Of a stretch of 64,000 bases of DNA, positions 61,993-63,671 are shown piece after piece. The notes beneath the pieces are model-generated. The model ran no database searches. It was given only the letters and a program-made list of their open reading frames with translations, and was not told the origin of the DNA. Where the stretch lies: assembly GCA_036768485.1 (NCBI GenBank), contig JAVLUZ010000822.1:124001-188000 (forward strand), read 5' to 3'. The DNA comes from Mermis nigrescens (lineage: Eukaryota; Nematoda; Enoplea; Mermithida; Mermithidae). Position numbers and translations under genes: made by a program. The stretch's first letter is position 1; the number at the start of each line of letters is the position of its first letter.

Positions 61993-62814
61993 GTCCGGTT
62001 TAGTAGCATTCCAACGTAATGAATTAACATTTGCTTCTGCTATGTATTTAATTGCATGCCTAGCGACATAGCGGAACTCTTAATTCTCTTTTTTAAAGAT
62101 TTTCGTTTCCCTTGACTCACCTGTTTATTTAATATCTATTTAGTGAAATTGATATATTTTCGAGTGTACATACGTCTAAGAACACCTCATCATTTTTGCC
62201 GGTCATTCTTTATCATTATTTTATTTATTTTTTGTTGCTCGTTTTTTGCCTGAACGTTCAGCAATTAGATCCTGCACACTGCACAGATATCTTCAGCGCG
62301 CGAAAACTTGTGCGGTTTCTTGATTTTTCATTTATTCCGTTCGCAGGTGTTCAACCTTAGCTTCTTCGTGCTAATAAAAATCATAATCTGAATTTTCATC
62401 TGCAATTTTCGATTCTTCAAACACCTTATAATAATACTAATCTTTTTTAATTATTAATTTTTTTGAATTAATCAATCTTTTTTAAATTTTCAATTAATTT
62501 TTTAATTTATAATTTTATTTTTAGGGTGTCTCAAATTTCTAGACACGGAACACACGTGCTCCTTGCTGTCTTGCTTGGACGCCTCGTTTTTAGTCGCTCA
62601 ACACTTCGACTCGCGGCCGGGCCTAAAATTTCTAATCCAAAAGGTTTTTTCGTCACCCGTCTCTTCTAATTTGTACAAGCAATTGGTCACCTGCTGGGCA
62701 TTTCAACTTATCGCCCTGTATCATTTGGGAGCCGAGCCATTCTTATCCCCTTTTCCTGATTCAAAGGCGGAATGCAAAGGCAAATCCATTTTCTGTGCTT
62801 TCGCTCAATTTTAA
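1..62814 (+). CDS. BIG/ARFGEF family protein, BIG3 (ARFGEF3)-like, 3' part of a 23-exon gene (5' end outside window)
   Basis: Spliced reading frame of exons 1-52, 766-898, 1744-1826, 5047-5246, 5508-5600, 9103-9441, 11495-11658, 14700-14853, 14913-15005, 16945-17160, 18517-18817, 20783-21058, 29991-30249, 32552-32855, 47383-47535, 49808-50152, 52038-52214, 55195-55383, 56338-56567, 56820-56927, 59493-59623, 61713-61885 and 62525-62814. All 22 introns are GT-AG and all phases agree, giving about 1,486 codons plus TAA. BIG proteins act at the Golgi/trans-Golgi as Arf guanine-nucleotide exchange factors; BIG3-type members are known to have a degenerate Sec7 domain. Visible are an HUS-like region, a weak Sec7-like segment (exons 6-7) without a recognisable catalytic-glutamate motif, and HDS-like helical repeats downstream. 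Human BIG3 is roughly 2,200 residues, so about one third at the N-terminus is missing here. Family assignment is from remembered motifs, not a search; BIG1/BIG2 or another large ArfGEF is less likely. Confidence 0.8.
53..765 (+). other. Intron with one CAGGCACG-type MITE
   Basis: Noncoding AT-rich intron between exons 1 and 2. The only structure I see is a 160-bp MITE at 391-550; the rest shows nothing recognisable. Confidence 0.6.
391..550. mobile_element. hAT-type MITE, CAGGCACG family
   Basis: Terminal inverted repeats CAGACACGT / ACGTGCCTG enclose the family core (lines of G and C around 'ccaattttgggggac' and 'gggtccgaccccc'). Flanks are CTAATTGG and CTTATTGG, a 7/8 match to an 8-bp target duplication. 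Same family as 54877-55039 and 29747-29919. Confidence 0.65.
766..898 (+). CDS. Exon 2 of BIG3-like gene
   Basis: Acceptor ttgaag|G and donor CAT|gtgaga; enters in phase 2, leaves in phase 0. It encodes a helical segment including SSLQALFHRFLLFRRPVERQ and ETLCSLKH, typical of the armadillo-like helices upstream of Sec7 in large ArfGEFs. I chose this frame because the other two contain stops. Confidence 0.72.
899..1743 (+). other. Intron with a decayed ACATGTAAC-family MITE
   Basis: A remnant of the ACATGTAACGGCTC MITE occupies about 1000-1218 (aacggctcgaaattt on the left, ctgttacatgcatg on the right). Bases 1380-1640 are T-rich with repeated TTTATTTAT. No gene seen. Confidence 0.55.
1744..1826 (+). 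CDS. Exon 3 of BIG3-like gene
   Basis: Acceptor atgtttcag|ATT and donor CGCAT|gtatgt. The 83-bp exon enters in phase 0 and leaves in phase 2. It encodes ILENPSRILCFIYLDHTTM then TWDFKLYR, continuing the helical HUS-like region of exon 2. Confidence 0.75.
1827..5046 (+). other. Intron made largely of transposon relics
   Basis: Contains the CAGGCCCG element at 2113-3087, a related fragment near 3420-3610 (gggaggcctaggagggg ... gggggtaatacccc), a TTTGTAC-family remnant at 3630-3830, and a 'ggggtatgcaccctcc ... gggctgcccacctatgg' MITE at about 3850-4105. Bases 4230-4700 contain gcgct-rich but unassignable repeat sequence and a further TTTGTAC fragment near 4720-4770. The last 300 bases are T-rich intron sequence. 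Confidence 0.5.
2113..3087. mobile_element. Non-autonomous DNA element, CAGGCCCG family
   Basis: Left end CAGGCCCGTATTAAGGAT and right end ATCCTGGATACGGGTCTG are inverted relative to each other. Short G/C runs (gggggcgcccccccc; cccctcactcccc) lie just inside. Related copies are at 18848-19230 and 60312-60988. The left flank carries a local direct repeat of ctattttacact, so the TSD is unclear. Confidence 0.5.
5047..5246 (+). CDS. Exon 4 of BIG3-like gene
   Basis: Acceptor gtaaag|AG and donor CGGA|gtaatt; enters in phase 2, leaves in phase 1. It encodes VIDCLLECSEHEQTLLAALQ, CLDAFLRALLDFCENRTKC and a D/N-rich end (DCLDDVDNDR). The amphipathic leucine-rich helices fit the HUS region of large ArfGEFs. 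Confidence 0.8.
5508..5600 (+). CDS. Exon 5 of BIG3-like gene
   Basis: Acceptor gtttttcag|TC and donor AATA|gtaagt (a near-consensus donor). The 93-bp exon is phase 1 to phase 1. It encodes a polar loop-like segment (GIDKCGTLIEKEVVQNGSN), probably a linker between HUS and the Sec7-like region. Confidence 0.72.
5686..6022. mobile_element. CATACATG-family MITE with GGCGC palindromes
   Basis: Left end ctacatgcactggg and right end gatcatgtatg, with flanks ACACAACC and GCACAACC (7/8 of an 8-bp TSD). Interior has the family block 'ttttttgggcctaaaaatagt', 'ggcggcgctaaaaatttgac' and 'gagcaaatagatagct'. Better-preserved relatives are 33532-33946 and 52518-52973. Confidence 0.6.
7205..7565. mobile_element. 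Short element with GGGGGCGTAAGCAGG / CTGCGTACGCCC ends
   Basis: The ends are imperfect inverted repeats (gggggcgtaagcagg and ccctgcgtacgccc) with a C-rich subterminal block (gggggccgccccaacc). A longer relative with AGGGGCGTAA / TTACGCCCCT ends is at 50663-51241. Confidence 0.45.
7651..8441. mobile_element. Tc1/mariner-like MITE, TA target
   Basis: Ends CAGGTGGCCAAAAAAGGGTA and TACCCTTTTTGGGACCACCCTG are inverted repeats flanked by TA on both sides (7649-7650 and 8442-8443). No transposase frame is visible inside, so it is non-autonomous. A TA target and CAG(G)GTG ends are typical of Tc1/mariner relatives. Confidence 0.6.
9103..9441 (+). CDS. Exon 6 of BIG3-like gene: start of degenerate Sec7-like region
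   Basis: Acceptor ctcgtttaag|AC and donor GAAG|gtaatt; phase 1 to phase 1, 113 codons. It encodes a charged stretch (GRLSSLAEKLESKFDEEDLS), then KIRKKWQRDLSEPLNQRR, then FVEQLLASFPKWISVNSTIE. The last part aligns by eye with the mid-Sec7 helices of BIG1/2. The glutamic-finger loop expected just before it in active Sec7 domains is not recognisable, consistent with BIG3-type loss of exchange activity. An earlier AG at 9057-9058 is rejected because its frame hits a stop. Confidence 0.8.
9478..10396. mobile_element. Mariner-like MITE (GTCCCACC ends) with nested MITE
   Basis: Ends CAGGCTGTCCCACC and GGTGGGACACCCGG are inverted, each flanked by TA (9476-9477; 10397-10398). The inverted similarity runs ~150 bp inward (cgtaataactccctcaatt versus aattgaaggagctagtacg). 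A 219-bp MITE at 9673-9891 has inserted in it. A relative lies at about 60117-61530. Confidence 0.6.
9673..9891 (+). mobile_element. hAT-type MITE, ACATGTAAC family
   Basis: Begins CATACATGTAACGGCTC and ends CTGTTACGTGTATA, with an exact 8-bp TSD GTCCCGCC (9665-9672 and 9892-9899). This copy and 29460-29693 (TSD GTCGAGTG) establish an 8-bp TSD for the family. Confidence 0.8.
10400..11494 (+). other. Intron 6 remainder
   Basis: Bases 10560-10880 hold half of a CATACATG/GGCGC-type repeat (gtgcctttattaggctcagaaacg ... ggcggaaaacgccgaaaatttg ... gagcaaacagata). Bases 11100-11450 hold a CAGGCCCG-type remnant (atcagggcccgaaaattc ... gtagctacgggcctgg). No gene is supported. Confidence 0.45.
11495..11658 (+). 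CDS. Exon 7 of BIG3-like gene: end of Sec7-like region
   Basis: Acceptor aatgcttgcag|AA and donor CTCAA|gtatgc; phase 1 to phase 0. It encodes ELMMKQLNLLNDRGSTYEIA then FYNADALYLLTYACLNLYCA. The second stretch matches by eye the Sec7 segment in BIG1/2 that reads as 'ADTAYVLAYSIIMLTTD', so this is the C-terminal Sec7-like subdomain. Upstream frame extension is blocked by TAA at 11461. Confidence 0.8.
11674..11908 (+). mobile_element. ACATGTAAC-family MITE next to a splice donor
   Basis: Reads atgtatatgtaacggctcaaaatttt ... cctctgttaaatgtatg, the family's standard order, starting about 15 bases after the exon 7 donor. The TSD is not clear. A partial CATACATG/GGCGC repeat follows at about 11918-12060. 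Confidence 0.6.
12283..14623. mobile_element. hAT-like element with GGGTCCG subterminal repeats
   Basis: Ends TAGGGTTGTGCCGGGTCC and ACCCGGCACAACCCTA are inverted, with an exact 8-bp TSD CTATTCAT (12275-12282 and 14624-14631). About 150 bp at each end (12295-12445; 14438-14610) is built from CGGGTCC hexamer-like repeats. The middle holds other repeats: a CAGGCACG MITE (12737-13169), a 'ggggaatgcacccctc' MITE (about 12885-13135), a TTTGTAC-family copy (about 13567-13985), and a block at 13985-14175 shared with 26405-26575. No transposase frame is left. Confidence 0.8.
12737..13169. mobile_element. CAGGCACG-family MITE interrupted by another MITE
   Basis: Starts CAGGCACGTATCTC and ends cagctacgtgcct; flanks ATCCCAAC and ATTCCAAT (6/8). 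The middle is split by a 'cacctgggcgtatgg ... ttgctgcccaggtatgg' element (about 12870-13135). Confidence 0.55.
14700..14853 (+). CDS. Exon 8 of BIG3-like gene
   Basis: Acceptor tcattccag|TCA and donor GGGAG|gttact; phase 0 to phase 1. It encodes SFCNEIFNCGIIAYISLSFL, then LLLDRLSDSTSDQLIEPSRI. It follows the Sec7-like region and is separated from exon 9 by only 59 bases. Confidence 0.72.
14854..14912 (+). other. 59-bp intron, shortest in the gene
   Basis: Spans gttact to ttttttcag. Reading through meets an in-frame TAG at 14901-14903, so removal is needed to keep the frame. It contrasts with the 14.5-kb intron 14. Confidence 0.65.
14913..15005 (+). CDS. Exon 9 of BIG3-like gene
   Basis: Acceptor ttttttcag|AT and donor GGCTG|gtacgc; phase 1 to phase 1, 93 bases. 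It encodes a charged helix (GRKNKMLSDYFMLEQL, then SKRNKLTDRQMA). Confidence 0.75.
15088..15287 (-). mobile_element. ACATGTAAC-family MITE, inverted
   Basis: Ends gagccgttacatgtatg on the right and carries the family's core in reverse ('gccattttggccatagatgg'). The left end is worn (gtggtagattcccctcctcg). Confidence 0.5.
15299..16033. mobile_element. hAT-like element with ACGTGGA subterminal repeats
   Basis: Ends TAGAGACCGGATAAATAC and ATCCGGTCTCTA are inverted, with an exact 8-bp TSD ATTATTAT (15291-15298; 16034-16041). Both flanks inside are studded with 'tacgtgga' (eight or more copies). Same design as 52289-53765. No protein recognised. Confidence 0.72.
16051..16473. mobile_element. GCACAC-ended MITE
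   Basis: Ends atgcacacag near the left and gtgtgcatgtat on the right; flanks CGTGACTG and CGTGACTA (7/8). It holds a G-run (16106-16113) and 'aaaacggcctgagggggtatgcc'. Relatives sit at about 20140-20475 and 46655-47040. Confidence 0.55.
16945..17160 (+). CDS. Exon 10 of BIG3-like gene
   Basis: Acceptor ttgtttag|CA and donor TTAA|gtgagc; phase 1 to phase 1. It encodes KICRKILFISWRDVTKVLSR, a serine-rich part (SSESTICSTSNLSRTRN) and AQKAALVGFQNLLKLADLL. An acceptor at 16918 is rejected because its frame stops at TAG. Confidence 0.78.
17161..18516 (+). other. Intron 10, one MITE, otherwise featureless
   Basis: Bases 17161-18050 are AT-rich with T-runs and nothing recognisable. A GGCGC-type fragment lies near 17870-18120, a TTTGTAC remnant near 18180, and an ACATGTAAC-family MITE at about 18260-18470. 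Confidence 0.55.
18517..18817 (+). CDS. Exon 11 of BIG3-like gene
   Basis: Acceptor ctttccaag|AT and donor ATACG|gtacgc; phase 1 to phase 2, 100 codons. It encodes LNDLCGVLIQTLAEVCCPIE, then KQSKLSKIGSKFSALAKKSK (a basic, lysine-rich stretch) and CIEMILNTTLKIRSYDRSCW. Confidence 0.82.
18848..19230. mobile_element. CAGGGCCG / GGGCCTG element beside exon 11
   Basis: Left end CAGGGCCGTATTTAGGGG and right end ATCCTGGATATGGGCCTG; inner G/C tracts (gcggcccccctt; ccgccccttccc). It starts 30 bases after the donor. The TSD is unclear. Confidence 0.5.
19231..20782 (+). other. Intron 11 remainder: stacked MITE relics
   Basis: In order: unassigned sequence, a 'gggagggatgatatccgaaa ... ctaataccccttctcaccc' relic (about 19500-19690), an ACATGTAAC end (about 19730), a CATACATG/GGCGC relic (about 19845-20130), a GCACAC-ended relic (about 20140-20475) and an ACATGTAAC-family copy (about 20478-20655). 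Confidence 0.45.
20783..21058 (+). CDS. Exon 12 of BIG3-like gene
   Basis: Acceptor tacttgcag|A and donor TTACG|gtatgt; phase 2 to phase 2. It encodes CTQYVMEFERAIFTTLPSSH, an acidic stretch (RRRLIDSDDDWALTVMSPD) and FRHSSGAEISAYLIGVLLAK. Codon use is richer in G/C than the surrounding intron. Confidence 0.85.
21203..21245 (+). repeat. Left fragment of a TTTGTAC-family element split by the 7-kb transposon
   Basis: Bases read cagtgtttttttgtacaagg ... gatggtccctaaaa. The matching remainder resumes at 28319 (agagtctttgtacattttg) and ends near 28705, so the 21246-28318 transposon landed inside this copy. Confidence 0.7.
22165..22325 (+). repeat. Loose tandem AGGTTCCCAAGCC repeats
   Basis: Five spaced copies of (A/T)GGTTCC(C/A)AAGCC occur about every 30 bases inside the 7-kb transposon, just beyond the 3' end of its transposase relic. 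Role unknown; possibly subterminal transposase sites. Confidence 0.5.
22503..23255 (-). mobile_element. TTTGTAC-family hAT-like element inside transposase relic
   Basis: Ends CACGGTTTTTTTTTGTACTC and GTACAAAAAAAAACACTG; exact 8-bp TSD TTTCAGGC (22495-22502; 23256-23263). It contains TTTGTACATGTACAAAGA palindromes at both sides and GGCGC-GAA-GCGCC palindromes. It interrupts the transposase frame just after ...FYWPE; the frame resumes beyond it at about 22495. Confidence 0.8.
25652..26405 (+). mobile_element. TTTGTAC-family element (nested)
   Basis: Begins cagtgttcttttggtactaagtccg and ends gagtacaaaaaactgtg, with the family's TTTGTACATGTACAAAGA and four GGCGC-type palindromes (25863, 25957, 26176, 26263). 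A clear TSD is not seen at this copy. Confidence 0.65.
26571..26759 (+). pseudogene. hAT transposase C-terminal dimerisation domain fragment
   Basis: An open stretch of about 62 codons ending in TAA encodes WEEKRSTYLLMSTLARKYLA, AAPAKSVPSEQLFSGAGII and RLQGKKAEKLLFLKYNLP. The 'LARKYLA-PA-S-PSE-LFS-G' pattern is the conserved hAT family C-terminal dimerisation motif. The upstream catalytic part is absent, replaced by inserted repeats. Confidence 0.85.
28319..28705 (+). repeat. Right fragment of the split TTTGTAC-family element
   Basis: Starts agagtctttgtacattttgtac and ends gaatatctttgccgaatataaaaaagcactg, completing the piece at 21203-21245. It carries the TTTGTACATGTACAAAGA palindrome and ggcgcgaagcgcc at 28568. 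Confidence 0.65.
28706..29459 (+). other. Intron 12 segment, no gene
   Basis: Bases 28720-29000 resemble the GCACAC-ended MITE family (gtttgatactcaatcgtattttattc ... tgcatgtgtgcacaag). Bases 29000-29459 show nothing recognisable; short frames here have no support. Confidence 0.45.
29460..29693 (-). mobile_element. hAT-type MITE, ACATGTAAC family
   Basis: Ends CATACATGTAACAGGG and GAGCCGTTACATGTATG; exact 8-bp TSD GTCGAGTG (29452-29459; 29694-29701). 234 bp. Confidence 0.85.
29747..29919. mobile_element. hAT-type MITE, CAGGCACG family
   Basis: Ends CAGGCACGTAGCTGG and GATACGTGCCTG; flanks CGTTTATT and CGTTTTTT (7/8 of an 8-bp TSD). It ends 71 bases before exon 13. Confidence 0.75.
29991..30249 (+). 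CDS. Exon 13 of BIG3-like gene: HDS1-like region
   Basis: Acceptor actcgctcag|G and donor ATTGAG|gtaaaa; phase 2 to phase 0. It encodes FYEDCARCLNLRSLKEFCKC, INCIFLEQLSNVMIRLFKS and ARPLVHLMSIWGLVAPHYIE. The last stretch is the best family signature in the window: BIG proteins have an HDS1 helix of the form RPL-H-M--W--V-PH--EAAC, and the next exon supplies the AAC. Confidence 0.9.
30250..32551 (+). other. Intron 13: MITE relics, otherwise plain
   Basis: A CATACATG/GGCGC MITE relic lies at about 30570-30950 (cttgaggggtttgggg ... ccatgctatgcatgcctg). A TTTGTAC remnant is at about 31740-31915. Half of another CATACATG/GGCGC MITE is at about 32268-32512, right before exon 14. Bases 30960-31740 show nothing I can name. 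Confidence 0.5.
32552..32855 (+). CDS. Exon 14 of BIG3-like gene: HDS1-like region
   Basis: Acceptor ttctgaacag|GCT and donor AAAT|gtaaat; phase 0 to phase 1. It encodes AACSSNRSISRKAAKLLNEN, NFHFNETLLQPFQTILCLEL, CFIAELVECHKGEVHLGWKP and LFGALRAARS. The 'LLQPFQ-I' ... 'LGWKPLFGALR' pattern matches the BIG family helices that read PFE-I ... SGWKNIF. Confidence 0.92.
32886..33230. repeat. (AAT)n microsatellite, ~345 bp
   Basis: Long run of ATA/AAT triplets with scattered single-base changes (tcg, tca, aaa), beginning about 30 bases after the exon 14 donor. Both strands read as long Ile/Asn frames that are artefacts. Confidence 0.95.
33532..33946. mobile_element. CATACATG-family MITE
   Basis: Ends CATACATGATTTTGATGG and ACTGTGCATGTCTG; exact 8-bp TSD GTCACAGT (33524-33531; 33947-33954). 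It contains cggcgcttcgcgcc at 33721 and 'ccatttttgggccc'. 415 bp. Confidence 0.82.
33958..34141 (+). mobile_element. ACATGTAAC-family MITE, worn
   Basis: Reads catatatgtaatggctcgaaattgg ... ccatcttgtttcatgtat in family order. It lies 50 bases from the Polinton's left end. Confidence 0.5.
34451..34568. mobile_element. CAGGCACG MITE nested in left Polinton TIR
   Basis: CAGGCACGTGGC ... ctacgtgcctg, 118 bp. The same MITE occupies the mirror position in the right TIR (44781-44917). Confidence 0.75.
35119..35530. repeat. 21-bp minisatellite in left Polinton TIR
   Basis: About 19 copies of a 21-base unit with core TTTTTTGTCAAGTTGTG, the variable bases being aag/acg and gaaa/ggaa, interrupted once by ttacgtgcttaagcatagtac. 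Every frame reads as a 7-residue repeat, hence the spurious long frames. Confidence 0.93.
37216..37600 (+). mobile_element. Short TTTGTAC-family element
   Basis: Ends CAGTGTTTTTTGTGCAAG and GAATACAAAAAACCGTG; exact 8-bp TSD GTCCTAAA (37208-37215; 37601-37608). 385 bp, about half the usual size, so internally deleted. Confidence 0.85.
38264..38483 (-). mobile_element. ACATGTAAC-family MITE
   Basis: Reads ccatacgtgtaacaggaaggg ... tagccgttacatgtatg. Nested in the 36494-39029 element. Confidence 0.6.
42526..42925 (-). pseudogene. Small Polinton frame upstream of polB, unknown function
   Basis: Starts MAAHFELPAFNNLLTVVESK and reads on through AQFWATIVEDGSSQEL and LQKLVDS to an internal TGA, with about 45 further residues (ISFIFQEFIKLSKADRTNF) to a second stop. 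It precedes polB on the same strand. The internal stop suggests decay. I do not recognise the family. Confidence 0.5.
43690..44190. repeat. 21-bp minisatellite in right Polinton TIR
   Basis: About 23 copies of the reverse-complement unit (core CACAACTTGACAAAAAA), again interrupted once by gtactatgcttaagcatgta. Copy number differs from the left side. Confidence 0.93.
44781..44917. mobile_element. CAGGCACG MITE nested in right Polinton TIR
   Basis: CAGGCACGTAGATCTGGG ... ccacgtgcctg, 137 bp, at the position mirroring 34451-34568. Confidence 0.75.
45267..46027 (-). mobile_element. TTTGTAC-family hAT-like element
   Basis: Ends CACGGTTTTTTTTTGTACTC and GTACAAAAAAAACACTG; flanks CTTCGAAC and CTCCGAAC (7/8 of an 8-bp TSD). 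It lies 75 bases from the Polinton edge. Very similar to 22503-23255 along its length. Confidence 0.8.
46036..47382 (+). other. Intron 14 end: one MITE relic, otherwise plain
   Basis: A GCACAC-ended MITE relic lies at about 46655-47040 (catgcacacgggaggtatggggg ... cgtgtgcatgtatg). Elsewhere nothing recognisable up to the exon 15 acceptor. Confidence 0.5.
47383..47535 (+). CDS. Exon 15 of BIG3-like gene: HDS-like
   Basis: Acceptor ttccattacag|CG and donor CGATG|gtactg; phase 1 to phase 1. It encodes MNHLHSAFVDVFSTFLRTDN then VQIFCQASNECIACLLHFLS. Matches BIG-family helices of the type VFDVFEAFL-TDN-QVFANAA--C--CLM. Confidence 0.88.
47536..49807 (+). other. Intron 15: MITE relics, otherwise nothing
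   Basis: A 'ggcggttatgcaccccatc ... gtgctgttcacctatgg' MITE relic occupies about 48360-48625. GGCGC/TTTGTAC-type sequence (ttcagcacttagcgccg) runs about 49360-49600. The rest is unremarkable AT-rich intron. Confidence 0.5.
49808..50152 (+). CDS. Exon 16 of BIG3-like gene
   Basis: Acceptor atttttttag|AC and donor GAAG|gtgcat; phase 1 to phase 1, 115 codons, the largest internal exon. It encodes SLCFLRQCHVLLLSTYESSS, VEWLLDELEGLSGKLGPNLP and HQSKWFDWNFSPHFLEVRSE. An internal HDS-linked region; no catalytic motif. Confidence 0.85.
50153..52037 (+). other. Intron 16
   Basis: Holds the AGGGGCGTAA element (50663-51241) and an ACATGTAAC-family MITE (about 51878-51990). The remaining ~1.2 kb shows nothing recognisable. 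Confidence 0.5.
50663..51241. mobile_element. Element with AGGGGCGTAA / TTACGCCCCT ends
   Basis: Perfect 10-bp inverted ends, flanks GTTCACAT and GTGTACAT (6/8 of an 8-bp TSD). It has C-rich subterminal blocks and two GGCGC-type motifs (50821; 50916). No frame recognised. Confidence 0.6.
52038..52214 (+). CDS. Exon 17 of BIG3-like gene: HDS-like
   Basis: Acceptor gtttcgcag|AG and donor CCGG|gtatat; phase 1 to phase 1. It encodes EPEPSLPWSEMSIGKRLICE then VWLDLLDGLIGSISTVPSHL and VIEFVFNMLESYQ. Helical, C-terminal to HDS1. Confidence 0.85.
52518..52973. mobile_element. CATACATG-family MITE
   Basis: From acatgatcttgggggg to ctgtgcatgtatg, with 8-bp TSD GTTAACAT (52510-52517; 52974-52981). A 55-base unit containing cggcgcttcgcgcc is duplicated in tandem at about 52686-52790. 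Confidence 0.8.
52981..53480 (-). pseudogene. hAT-like transposase N-terminal relic (zinc finger)
   Basis: Minus strand reads KFKSFDTRFKDDF, then DGSVLKCNACDSVSKVDAK with SVEQHIRTQRNREC, a Cys2-His-type finger like those at the start of CGGBP1/hAT-related transposases in insects. After a frame change it continues SKLYDNAGPLLTGFSRDKF and ends at a stop near 52981, where the MITE inserted. The catalytic part is absent. Confidence 0.6.
53766..53999 (-). mobile_element. ACATGTAAC-family MITE
   Basis: Reads cagacatgtaacaggggatg ... taagccgttacatgtatg; it starts only a few bases after the 52289-53765 element. Flanks ATTATAAC and ATTATACG are a partial TSD. Confidence 0.65.
54000..54352 (+). other. 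Intron 17 segment without features
   Basis: AT-rich, no repeats or frames I can support. Confidence 0.5.
54353..54724 (+). mobile_element. ACATGTAAC-family MITE with a TTTGTAC insertion
   Basis: Begins catacatgtaacggctcgg and ends cttctgttacatgagtg. The middle (about 54430-54575) is a TTTGTAC-like piece (ctgtacaaaaattgcgatc ... tttgtcccgtacaaaaatt). Confidence 0.6.
54877..55039. mobile_element. hAT-type MITE, CAGGCACG family (reference copy)
   Basis: Ends CAGGCACGTATATATC and CAGCTACGTGCCTG; exact 8-bp TSD TACCTTTT (54869-54876; 55040-55047). 163 bp. This copy fixes the 8-bp TSD for the family. Confidence 0.88.
55195..55383 (+). CDS. Exon 18 of BIG3-like gene
   Basis: Acceptor gatcatcgcag|GA and donor CCGG|gttaat; phase 1 to phase 1. 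It encodes FGAYCINCLLLPMLQRWLRR, a charged loop (SDDHEWRENKY) and NFKQCIGLTVDTVVRYVKS. Without splicing the frame meets TAA at once. Confidence 0.83.
55384..56337 (+). other. Intron 18
   Basis: A worn CATACATG/GGCGC repeat runs about 55420-55795 (tccattctatacatgtatg at its right end). An ACATGTAAC-family MITE occupies about 56073-56299 (catgcatgtaacggctcc ... cctgttacatgtatg), ending 38 bases before exon 19. Confidence 0.55.
56338..56567 (+). CDS. Exon 19 of BIG3-like gene
   Basis: Acceptor gctttttag|GT and donor TTTGAG|gtgagc; phase 1 to phase 0. It encodes LLLMQTFDLLTDCVSKASEF, VARLGCSSLRHIVDCLKSNF and LWRINAVTLHPLRLLMSCF. The RLGCS-IRH and TL-PLR-LM-CF patterns fit the C-terminal BIG3 region as I remember it. 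Confidence 0.88.
56820..56927 (+). CDS. Exon 20 of BIG3-like gene
   Basis: Acceptor cgttttttag|GAA and donor CAACAG|gtatgc; phase 0 to phase 0, 36 codons. It encodes GGSGWLVQVAVRRDSNPEEA then ARLRALAQQ. A 252-base intron separates it from exon 19. Confidence 0.8.
56928..59492 (+). other. Intron 20
   Basis: Two ACATGTAAC-family MITEs: inverted at about 56935-57118 (8 bases past the donor) and direct at about 57231-57463. A 'ttttggcgcc' inverted-repeat element is at about 58612-58960. Bases 57465-58600 and 58960-59492 show nothing recognisable. Confidence 0.5.
58612..58960. mobile_element. Possible MITE with ACGTTTTGGCGCC ends
   Basis: cgacgttttggcgccgccg at the left is the inverse of gtggcgccaaaacgtccc at the right, with AT-rich filling. 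No clear TSD. Confidence 0.4.
59493..59623 (+). CDS. Exon 21 of BIG3-like gene
   Basis: Acceptor ttacttttag|GTT and donor ACGAG|gtaagt (strong donor); phase 0 to phase 2. It encodes VFLADTQKYEQNLEDHPDQI then SYRSVVFLLKSADSPVDGF. Confidence 0.83.
60117..61530. mobile_element. Mariner-like element relative, interrupted
   Basis: Left gggtcccagcttactgtcc ... ttttttcataataactacg and right ccaaccatgtccttaaaac ... aagcttgtcgtac resemble the two arms of 9478-10396. Split by the CAGGCCCG element at 60312-60988. Right end unclear. Confidence 0.45.
60312..60988. mobile_element. CAGGCCCG-family element
   Basis: Ends CAGGCCCGTCTCCAGGGG and ATCCTGGATACGGCCTG; flanks TATGTTGT and CTTGTTGT (6/8). It contains a frame-compatible pseudo-exon at 60556-60658. 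Confidence 0.55.
61713..61885 (+). CDS. Exon 22 of BIG3-like gene
   Basis: Acceptor ctttttacacag|A and donor CCGG|gtaaaa; phase 2 to phase 1. It encodes LPFRRLVISLLAHQLYLQLV, then GSILCEGTHVKLSCSSSTLI. The LPF---LLLAHQ-LLQ-LGS-L pattern fits the BIG C-terminus. Confidence 0.87.
61943..61992. repeat. (AAT)n microsatellite
   Basis: Near-perfect ATA/AAT run in intron 22, 57 bases after a donor, as at exon 14. Confidence 0.9.
62525..62814 (+). CDS. Exon 23 (last) of BIG3-like gene, with stop
   Basis: Acceptor tatttttag|GG, phase 1; 96 codons to TAA at 62812. It encodes CLKFLDTEHTCSLLSCLDAS, FDSRPGLKFLIQKVFSSPVS, SNLYKQLVTCWAFQLIALYH and ends KSIFCAFAQF. FDSRPGLKFL-QKV followed by NLYKQ is a strong BIG3-type C-terminal signature as I recall it. 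Confidence 0.9.
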
Positions 62815-63671
62815 AATTAATTTTAACATCAATTACTTCGTTAGATTTCTAACTAATTTAAGGTCGTCTTTCCATTAGATATATGTGGTTTCCTTCATTT
62901 GATATATTTATTAGTTTTAGATCGCTAGAAATATTAATATTAATCAAAATTGAATTGAAAATATAAATAAAATAATTCGATTTTGTGAATTTTAATTAAC
63001 GTAATGAATCCGTAGAATCTGTAATTCAATCGGAATTAATTAATAAACCTAGTAAATTTACTTCAGTGGATCTAAATTCAACGCATCTAAGTGAGCTAAA
63101 TTACATAGCATATGAGCTAGATACTCGTTTATTTACTAATTTTTTCGTTTCTTTTCTGTTTACCTACATATTTTCTGATTTATTCGTTCAGTTATTCAAA
63201 CATTTGTACGTTTTTTCTTTTTAATCCGTATTCAGCGAATGGGACCCGTTGACTCTTACTAACTTTCATCTATTCGTTCCATGTTAGTTTTCTTATTCTC
63301 ACATTCATTCACCCATTTATTCGGTTACATATGTATTTATTTGTATTTTTTGTATTCGGTTTTATTTAACGACTGAGATTTCCCACCCTTTTAAGTTTAT
63401 GCTTTTGACTCGATATTGTGACTAATGCTGCTTACTTAGAATAAATTTTGCCCGGCGTTAATTCGCTTGCCAATTATAACGTGCATAAAAGACCATTTAA
63501 TATAACAATTATTCGCTTTTATTTACCAACGTGAGAATTTGAAATAATAGTGTTTTTGATTTTTTTACTAATAAATCAAAATAATGAATATTAAAAATAA
63601 ACAAATACGTACACAAGTATTTATAATCAAAATAACAAGTTTGTATAAATAAATCCGGCCTATCCCTTAAG
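62815..63671 (+). other. 3' UTR / intergenic stretch
   Basis: AT-rich with no coding frame or recognised repeat. AATAAA occurs at 62966-62971 and 63042-63047. Confidence 0.5.
62966..62971 (+). terminator. Candidate polyadenylation signal AATAAA
   Basis: About 150 bases after the stop codon of the BIG3-like gene; a second AATAAA follows at 63042. Assigned by position only. Confidence 0.4.
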
